This document shows, piece after piece, positions 6,576 to 10,726 of a stretch of 10,726 nucleotides of DNA. Source of the stretch: Nitrosopumilaceae archaeon. Lineage in GTDB: Archaea; Thermoproteota; Nitrososphaeria; Nitrososphaerales; Nitrosopumilaceae. The stretch covers positions 1-10,726 of the forward strand of contig JACENB010000121.1 in the NCBI GenBank assembly GCA_013867245.1. The letters are read 5' to 3'. The notes under the pieces were generated by a model. That model was not told the origin of the DNA. It saw only the letters and a program-made list of their open reading frames with translations, and made no database searches. The translations under genes were made by a program, and so were the position numbers. Within the stretch, counting starts at the first letter, position 1. Every line of letters starts with the position of its first letter.

Positions 6576-7208
6576 ATGAACATAACTAAAAAAATTGATG
6601 AAATGATTGAAGAAAGAAGTTTACTAAAACATCCATTCTACCAAGCATGGTCTGATGGAAAATTAACAAAAGAATCTCTAGCAGGATATTCCAAAGAATA
6701 TTTCCAATTAGTAAAAGAGGTTCCATCTTTCATGGCCCCAATTATTGACAAAGCCCCAGAATCAGTTGTAAAAGAATTAGTTGAAAATCAGCAAGAAGAA
6801 TCTGATCACATCAAACCATGGATTGCTTTTGCTGGCGAACTTGGAATTTCTGAAGAAGAATTACTATCTTATTCCGGTTTACCAAAAACAAGAAAAGCAG
6901 TCTCTGAATTGAATGAATTAATGGATACCTTTGAAGGTGGCGCATGTGCAATGTATGCCTTTGAAAAAGAAATTCCAAAGATCAGTCAAACAAAACTTGA
7001 TGGTTTAGCAGAATTCTATGGTATGACTAGTGAGGAAGCAACAGAATACTTCAAACTACATACAGAAGCTGACATTAGACATGCAGCATCATGGAGAAAT
7101 ATTCTTGAAAAATCTTCAACTGATTATGACAAATTAATTGAGATTGCAGAAAAATCTATCTCTGCACAAAATTTGTTATTGGACAGTTGTTTTGAAGAAT
7201 ACTGTTAA
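6576..7208 (+). CDS. TenA/PqqC/CADD-superfamily protein, probably CADD-like di-metal oxygenase
   Basis: Soluble, all-helical, 210 residues, heme-oxygenase-like fold. Automatic annotation would call it TenA (thiaminase II). Its motifs read more like the PqqC/CADD branch. MYAFEKEIPKISQTKLDGLAEFYG and the YFKLHTEADIRHA segment supply Glu130, His162, Asp166 and His169 in the H-x3-D-x2-H pattern, with Glu74/75 and His78 (QQEESDHIKPW) as remaining metal ligands. Spacings Glu130-His162 (32), His162-Asp166 (4) and Asp166-His169 (3) equal those of the Chlamydia CADD ligands as I recall them. Tyr22 (HPFYQAW) and Lys140 fall where CADD has its sacrificed Tyr27 and Lys152. CADD and a Nitrosomonas homologue are reported to make p-aminobenzoate from the protein's own tyrosine using oxygen. 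That role fits an aerobic ammonia oxidiser but is inferred. The start is ATG 6576 with GGAG at 6565-6568; the longer open frame back to 6468 runs through tRNA-Glu and is rejected. Confidence 0.8.
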   Translation: MNITKKIDEMIEERSLLKHPFYQAWSDGKLTKESLAGYSKEYFQLVKEVPSFMAPIIDKAPESVVKELVENQQEESDHIKPWIAFAGELGISEEELLSYSGLPKTRKAVSELNELMDTFEGGACAMYAFEKEIPKISQTKLDGLAEFYGMTSEEATEYFKLHTEADIRHAASWRNILEKSSTDYDKLIEIAEKSISAQNLLLDSCFEEYC

Positions 7209-7216
7209 TCTCATAA

Positions 7217-7225
7217 CATTTTATA
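7217..7225 (+). promoter_or_regulatory. TATA element for tRNA-Met
   Basis: CATTTTATACC around 7217-7227 contains a good archaeal TATA core, TTTTATAC. Its centre is about 28 bases before the first base of tRNA-Met, the expected distance for a transcript starting at or just before the mature 5' end. Confidence 0.55.
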
Positions 7226-7249
7226 CCTAAGAAAAAATTCATCTGCTTA

Positions 7250-7323
7250 GGGCCCATAACTCAGCTTGGTAGAGTAACCGGCTCATAACCGGTGAGCCAA
7301 GGGATCGAAGCCCTTTGGGCCCA
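7250..7323 (+). tRNA. tRNA-Met (CAU), elongator type likely
   Basis: A full cloverleaf without an intron: acceptor GGGCCCA/TGGGCCC (7250-7256 with 7316-7322), D-arm ACTC/GAGT with loop AGCTTGGTA, anticodon stem ACCGG/CCGGT with loop CTCATAA (anticodon CAT at 7284-7286), variable GAGCC, T-stem AAGGG/CCCTT, discriminator A. CCA is not encoded, unlike in tRNA-Glu nearby. The G1-C72 pair and the absence of three G-C pairs with G on the 5' side of the anticodon stem argue against the archaeal initiator, which has A1-U72. A tRNA-Ile2 whose C34 is modified to agmatidine has the same CAT anticodon in DNA and cannot be excluded. The T-loop is ATCGAAG, with A54 and G60 where T54 and a pyrimidine are usual. 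Confidence 0.93.
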
Positions 7324-7336
7324 TTATTTTCAATTA

Positions 7337-7347
7337 GTTTTAAAATA
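7337..7347 (+). promoter_or_regulatory. TATA-like element before the candidate C/D RNA
   Basis: AGTTTTAAAATAAG contains TTTTAAAA at 7338-7345. A start 25 bases downstream would fall at about 7366-7367, exactly where the terminal stem of the proposed guide RNA begins. It follows tRNA-Met by only 14 bases, and the T-rich stretch between (TTATTTT) could serve as the tRNA terminator. Confidence 0.4.
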
Positions 7348-7365
7348 AGCAAAATCAAATTTCAC

Positions 7366-7430
7366 TGGCTGCAATGAAGAATCAGAGTTATATCTGAATG
7401 ATGATTGGAAGGCATTTGTCTGAGCTGCCA
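7366..7430 (+). ncRNA. Candidate archaeal C/D box guide RNA
   Basis: In order: stem strand TGGCTGC (7366-7372), box C-like ATGAAGA (7374-7380, one mismatch to RTGATGA), 13-base spacer, box D' CTGA (7394-7397), box C' ATGATGA (7398-7404, perfect), 15-base spacer, box D CTGA (7420-7423), stem strand GCTGCCA (7424-7430). The stem strands pair at six of seven positions with one U-U. The span from box C to box D is 50 bases, normal for archaeal sRNAs that direct 2'-O-methylation of rRNA or tRNA. A TATA-like element is correctly placed upstream, and the RNA fills the gap between tRNA-Met and the end of pyrE. Weak points: box C has a mismatch, and D' and C' touch with no loop bases, which is unusually tight. 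Targets were not identified. Confidence 0.42.
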
Positions 7431-7433
7431 AAC

Positions 7434-8039
7434 TCATTTGCCAATTTGTTTTTTCACTTTTTCCAAAATCTCATCGTCTACTAGATTTTGCTCATGTAGT
7501 GCTTCTGTTATTTGTAAAATGTTTAGTATTGAATGCATTTTTACATCTAATTCTTCTAAGGCTTCATCAGCACCTTCCATTCTATTAACAATTACATATG
7601 CATCTTTTACTGATATGTTGACTTCTTTTAATGACTTGATTGCATTAACAACAGACCCTCCTGTTGTTGCAACATCATCTATCATTACTACTTGCATTCC
7701 ATCATGAATTTTTCCTTCAACTGATTTTGAAGTTCCATAGTCTTTTGGTTTACTTCTAACATAGATCAATGGTTTTACAGTTTCAATTGCCAATGCAGAT
7801 GCAATGACTAAACCGCCTGTAGGAACTGAAACTATTGAATCAAACTTGTCTAATCCTATATTTTGAGCAATCTCATTTTCTAGATATTTGACCATTTTTC
7901 TAAATTCTTGGGGGTAACTTGGAACTAGTCTTAAATCTACATAGTATGAACTCTTTTTTCCACTGGCTAGGGTGAAATCTCCAAATTTTATGATGCCTTT
8001 TTGATGCAAAAAGGTTGCAAACTCTTTTACAAATTCCAT
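7434..8039 (-). CDS. pyrE: Orotate phosphoribosyltransferase
   Basis: Transfers phosphoribose from PRPP to orotate to give orotidine monophosphate, the fifth step of pyrimidine synthesis; cytoplasmic, expected to act as a dimer. 201 residues, normal length. Visible family motifs: FTLASGKKSSYYVDLR at 22-37 (the N-terminal orotate/PRPP region), IVSVPTGGLVIASALA at 69-84 (pyrophosphate loop), YVRSKPKDYGTSKSVEG at 93-109 (the flexible catalytic loop, reading KDYG where KDHG is commoner) and VVMIDDVATTGGS at 117-129, the PRPP-binding signature with adjacent acidic residues. There is no Shine-Dalgarno before the ATG, and a TATA-like element lies about 25 bases upstream, so a leaderless transcript is likely. 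No other pyrimidine gene is adjacent. The neighbour across the divergent promoter is the LarA-like gene. Confidence 0.95.
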   Translation of the reverse strand: MEFVKEFATFLHQKGIIKFGDFTLASGKKSSYYVDLRLVPSYPQEFRKMVKYLENEIAQNIGLDKFDSIVSVPTGGLVIASALAIETVKPLIYVRSKPKDYGTSKSVEGKIHDGMQVVMIDDVATTGGSVVNAIKSLKEVNISVKDAYVIVNRMEGADEALEELDVKMHSILNILQITEALHEQNLVDDEILEKVKKQIGK

Positions 8040-8059
8040 ACCAAAATTAACTACACTGG

Positions 8060-8068
8060 ATTTATTTT
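8060..8068. promoter_or_regulatory. Shared TATA element of divergent pyrE and LarA-like genes
   Basis: ATTTATTTT on the + strand reads AAAATAAAT on the minus strand. Its centre (8064) is about 25 bases from the pyrE ATG (8039) and about 26 bases from the LarA-like ATG (8090). Neither gene has a clear ribosome site. One TATA element at the midpoint could place both starts at the initiation codons, giving two leaderless divergent transcripts. Confidence 0.45.
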
Positions 8069-8089
8069 GGTTTGTATTATGGATGAATT

Positions 8090-9172
8090 ATGCCTGAAAT
8101 TTGGTTAAATTATGGTATCACAGACGTTGTTTTGGACATAAGAGCCGAAAATTTAGAGCAAAAAATCGATTCTGAGGGTGAGGTTTTAGATGATTCAGCG
8201 ATCAATGAAAAATTAAACTCAATAGATTTCTCAAAACCAATGGAACTTGTGGTTTTACATAACTCAAAATCCATTCAGAAAATAATCTCATCCATGTTTA
8301 CATTATGTGAGCAAAAATCAAAACCCTTCCCAAAAATTCTTACTGATAAAAAAATCCTTAATCAAGTTAAAGCAGGACTTCCAGAGGGTAGCTCAATTAA
8401 TGAATTTGAAAATTTTGAAAACCCCAATTCAAATCTTGTATTTCTTGGCGAAATGGAATTTGATGGTCTTTTTGGATATGAAACAATTTCTACACGTCTT
8501 ATCAAAAAATTTGGTTTAGAATCAATGCTTTCAGCATATGCAAAGAGACAAGGCAATCTTCCTGTTCCTGGACAATATCCTGAAAGTCTTCAAGAAGCAA
8601 AGAAGTTTTCTGATAATTTTGAAATTCAAGGAATTGAAATTATTGCAAATTCCCATGGAATCATAGATTTTACAATAGGACATCCTTCAGAAACAATGTC
8701 TAGCACAAAGATTCTGGAGTCAAATTCAATCAAAGACGTTGGTCAACATAAAACAATGATAATTAGTACTGGTAAAGATGCAAGTAATGACAGCCTTGGA
8801 AAGTCTTTCTCATCTTTGTGGAATTGTTCCAATGCTATCAAAAAAGACGGTTTAGCAATTTTAGTTGCAGAATGTAAAGGAGGATTAGGCTCAGATGCAA
8901 TTCAACAGTATATTGAAGACAGATTAACCTTAGAACAATTACGAAATCCTAGCAAATACATTAGTGGCATGGAAGATCTACTATTCCTTTCAGAAATTCA
9001 AAAGAATTTTCAGATTGGCCTAGTTTCAATTTTGCCTGAATTTTATGCAAAGAAATTAAACATGATTTCATTGCCTGGAATAAAATATTCTATGGATTAC
9101 ATCTTAAAGACACAAGGTCCAAGACAGAAAGTTGCTGTAGTCTCAGATGGTGCTAGATTGCTACTAAGGTAG
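8090..9172 (+). CDS. LarA-like (DUF2088) protein lacking nickel-pincer motifs; function unknown
   Basis: 360 residues, soluble, no signal peptide. The C-terminal half resembles the lactate racemase LarA family: TMIISTGKDASNDSLGKS (222-239), a helix, AILVAECKGGLGSDAIQQYI (256-275), a helix ending SEIQKNFQIGLVSILP (301-316), and a final KVAVVSDGARLLL strand (347-359). That is the family's order of GG-x-P-x-D, GG-x-IVL-x-AEC-x-EG-x-G and VxVIPxG elements. The N-terminal half does not show the motifs that hold the nickel-pincer cofactor in LarA. Where D-x-T-R is expected there is HNSK (57-60), and I find no A-x-G-x-H. At 360 residues it is also shorter than LarA (about 420). I infer a divergent, probably non-racemase member. 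No larB, larC or larE is nearby. The ATG at 8090 has a TATA-like element 26 bases upstream and seems leaderless. The last nine bases overlap the opposite-strand protease gene. Confidence 0.68.
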   Translation: MPEIWLNYGITDVVLDIRAENLEQKIDSEGEVLDDSAINEKLNSIDFSKPMELVVLHNSKSIQKIISSMFTLCEQKSKPFPKILTDKKILNQVKAGLPEGSSINEFENFENPNSNLVFLGEMEFDGLFGYETISTRLIKKFGLESMLSAYAKRQGNLPVPGQYPESLQEAKKFSDNFEIQGIEIIANSHGIIDFTIGHPSETMSSTKILESNSIKDVGQHKTMIISTGKDASNDSLGKSFSSLWNCSNAIKKDGLAILVAECKGGLGSDAIQQYIEDRLTLEQLRNPSKYISGMEDLLFLSEIQKNFQIGLVSILPEFYAKKLNMISLPGIKYSMDYILKTQGPRQKVAVVSDGARLLLR

Positions 9173-10270
9173 TAAACTAGGCAAAAAATCTGATGGCAGA
9201 GGTGCACATAAAATTGCTAATCCTATAATTCCAATGTATGCTAGTTTTCTATTCCTTGAAAGTGGCGAAATGTCGTCTAATGGCATTGCACTAGGATTTC
9301 TTGAACTCATTATTAGAATTAAAATTGCCATCAGCCAATAATTTAACAAAACTAGAATTGCCATACTGCCAAAAGTTGCATATCTATGTAATTTTGGACC
9401 CAACAATGTTCTTGCCATGTGACCTCCATCTAGTTGCCATGCTGGAAGCAAATTCAAAAATGTAATTAAAAATCCAATCCACGCGGCAAACATTATTGGA
9501 GTCATAATTACTTCATGTCCTGAACCTCCTTTTCCAAACATTGCAAGACTTGCAGTCATTAACAATGGTTCACCTTGTTCCCATTCCATCAATCTAGATT
9601 CTTCAAATAATCCTGCTGCAATTTCAGGTTCTAAAATTGGTGCTGTATATGCTCCGTAAATTGAAACAATCACTGCTATGACTAATCCTGCAATTGGCCC
9701 TGCTATTGCAACATCAAACAAAATTTCTCTATTGATGGTCAATCCTCTGGATTGGATAAATGCCCCAAACGTTGGGATTCCTATCACTGGTAAACCTGGA
9801 ATAAAGTAAGGCCATGTTGTTTTAAGCCTATGAGCTTTGGCCGCAATGATGTGTCCTAATTCATGAATTCCTAAAATTCCTAGTAGCGATAATGTGTAAA
9901 CTCCTGCCATTTCAAGAGGTTCTCCAATTTCAACAATAGAATTTGTTCCAGATGTTCTATAGTATCCATCAATCATAACAAATGCAACTACAATTGCAAA
10001 CAGAGCTCTCGGAGTCCATGCAGTTTTCATCCATCTTCTTTGTTTTTTTATTGCAAATTTTTGAATAACGACAAATCGTCCCCCGTCCTTTTGTTCTAGT
10101 CTGCAAGCAAAACTCATACCCTCCAACTTTCTTGCTAACTTCTCAAATTTTGATTTGAACTCAATATCTTCAATTTGAAACTCCATTGAAAATTCTGTTT
10201 TTATAAAATCACTTACATCAAAAATGGAATTTACTAGAGAGATTATGTCCTCTTGAGAATGCTCTTCCAT
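9164..10270 (-). CDS. M50 family site-2-type intramembrane metalloprotease
   Basis: 368 residues. An N-terminal cytosolic domain (1-80, ending in basic KKQRRWMK) is followed by about seven membrane helices. The zinc motif HELGH is at 136-140 inside a helix (LLGILGIHELGHIIAAKAH). The second active-site motif is at 273-284 (NLLPAWQLDGGH), with Asp281 as third metal ligand. FGAFIQSRG (168-176) and FDVAIAGPIAG (185-195) are typical of archaeal S2P and plant EGY relatives. The family cleaves transmembrane substrates within the bilayer, often releasing regulators or clearing signal peptides; no substrate can be inferred here. No PDZ or CBS domain is seen. The ATG at 10270 lacks a ribosome site and has a TATA-like element about 25 bases upstream, so it is probably leaderless. 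The 3' end overlaps the LarA-like gene by nine bases, tail to tail. Confidence 0.92.
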   Translation of the reverse strand: MEEHSQEDIISLVNSIFDVSDFIKTEFSMEFQIEDIEFKSKFEKLARKLEGMSFACRLEQKDGGRFVVIQKFAIKKQRRWMKTAWTPRALFAIVVAFVMIDGYYRTSGTNSIVEIGEPLEMAGVYTLSLLGILGIHELGHIIAAKAHRLKTTWPYFIPGLPVIGIPTFGAFIQSRGLTINREILFDVAIAGPIAGLVIAVIVSIYGAYTAPILEPEIAAGLFEESRLMEWEQGEPLLMTASLAMFGKGGSGHEVIMTPIMFAAWIGFLITFLNLLPAWQLDGGHMARTLLGPKLHRYATFGSMAILVLLNYWLMAILILIMSSRNPSAMPLDDISPLSRNRKLAYIGIIGLAILCAPLPSDFLPSLLP

Positions 10271-10290
10271 TCTTTATTACTAATTCTTTC

Positions 10291-10300
10291 CATTAAATGG
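10291..10300. promoter_or_regulatory. TATA-like element between protease and acetyltransferase genes
   Basis: CATTAAATGG (+) reads CCATTTAATG on the minus strand. It is centred about 25 bases from the protease ATG and about 30 from the acetyltransferase ATG at 10326. A second AT-rich element, TTTAAAATTAAA at 10309-10320, would instead suit a start at the in-frame ATG 10344. The spacing for the protease is good; use by the + gene is uncertain. Confidence 0.38.
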
Positions 10301-10325
10301 TCTTTTGGTTTAAAATTAAATATTG

Positions 10326-10726
10326 ATGGCCGTATCTCAAAGTATGCAAGTGATTCTAAGACAATTGGGTGATTGTAATATTCGACGCGCTGAATCAAGC
10401 GATCTTATCCCTGTTATGGAAATTAATCTCAAAACACTCCCTGAACACTATTCTGATTATTTCTATGAGAGTTTACTTGCTGAACTTCCCGAGGCATTCA
10501 TTGTTGCTGAGATAGGAGGAAAACATGTTGGATACATTATGTGTAAAACAGAATATGGCTTTTCAAATTTTAAAAAACTCGGTTTTGTGAAAAAAGGTCA
10601 TGTTGTTTCAGTTGCTGTTCTTGATGACTATAGAAAACGAGGAATAGGAAAAGCACTCGTTGAAGAATCTGTAAATGGCGTCAAATTAAGAAAATGTGAT
10701 GAATTCTACTTGGAAGTACGATGTAG
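10326..10726 (+). CDS. GNAT N-terminal acetyltransferase, Ard1/RimI-like (5' part, truncated by window end)
   Basis: Open from ATG 10326 to the window edge, 133 residues read. IRRAESSDLIPVMEINLKTLPEHYSDYFYESLLAELPEAFIVAE matches the start of archaeal Ard1-type enzymes, where the TLPE-x-Y-x-x-YF segment lines the site that binds the substrate N-terminus. VVSVAVLDDYRKRGIGKALV at 93-112 is the acetyl-CoA-binding strand and loop (R-x-x-G-x-G at 103-108). The FYLEVR at the end is the strand that opens the last conserved GNAT segment. The family acetylates the alpha-amino group of nascent proteins, a common modification in archaea. An alternative start at the seventh codon (ATG 10344) would remove six residues not needed by the domain. 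The missing C-terminus should be only some 30-50 residues. Confidence 0.88.
   Translation, partial: MAVSQSMQVILRQLGDCNIRRAESSDLIPVMEINLKTLPEHYSDYFYESLLAELPEAFIVAEIGGKHVGYIMCKTEYGFSNFKKLGFVKKGHVVSVAVLDDYRKRGIGKALVEESVNGVKLRKCDEFYLEVRC

Noticed and set aside
7405..7707. Open frame on the + strand opposite pyrE
   Set aside because: Composition is Ser/Thr/Ile-rich as expected from antisense of pyrE; no motif or start signal.
8307..8556. Short frames on both strands inside the LarA-like gene
   Set aside because: They overlap a long frame with coherent protein similarity; no independent support.
1..10726. CRISPR array, insertion sequence, prophage or integrated element at the tRNAs
   Set aside because: No spaced direct repeats, transposase, integrase or duplicated tRNA end was seen; the genes are ordinary core functions.

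Overview
The window looks like a chromosomal segment of an ammonia-oxidising archaeon of the Nitrosopumilus type (Thaumarchaeota/Nitrososphaerota). The evidence is AT-rich DNA, archaeal TATA-like elements 25-30 bases ahead of genes, a tRNA with a bulge-helix-bulge intron at a non-canonical site, the complex I order J-K-M-L-N found in these organisms, an archaeal-type prenyl diphosphate synthase and an Ard1-like N-acetyltransferase. The assignment rests on recognition of these features; no database search was run.

Bases 1-5515 (+) are the distal half of a respiratory complex I operon: the end of nuoJ, then nuoK, nuoM, nuoL and nuoN, tightly packed with overlaps or gaps of at most 12 bases. M, L and N are the three antiporter-like proton-pumping subunits. 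Most of their charged channel residues are present, but NuoM has Gly in place of the conserved Lys of TM8. nuoN runs tail-to-tail into a prenyl diphosphate synthase gene (5505-6356, -), probably for the isoprenoid chains of archaeal lipids.

Upstream of that gene on the same strand is tRNA-Glu(UUC) (6402-6495, -). It is interrupted in the T-loop by a 15-base intron with a well-formed bulge-helix-bulge. Divergent from it is a 210-residue protein of the TenA/PqqC/CADD superfamily. Its residues fit the CADD-like oxygen-dependent di-metal group (candidate p-aminobenzoate synthase) better than thiaminase TenA. Next come tRNA-Met(CAU) (7250-7323, +) and a candidate C/D box guide RNA (7366-7430, +) with its own TATA-like element.

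Bases 7434-10726 hold pyrE (-) and a divergent LarA-like (DUF2088) protein (+), which seem to share one central TATA element. An intramembrane M50/site-2 protease (-) follows, convergent with the LarA-like gene, and then the start of an Ard1/RimI-like N-terminal acetyltransferase (+) that runs off the window. Outside the nuo operon most genes are single units in alternating orientation with very short intergenic spaces. No mobile element, CRISPR array or integration signature is visible. The most interesting signals are the tRNA intron, the candidate C/D sRNA, the CADD-like protein, the altered NuoM channel and the LarA-like protein lacking nickel-pincer residues.
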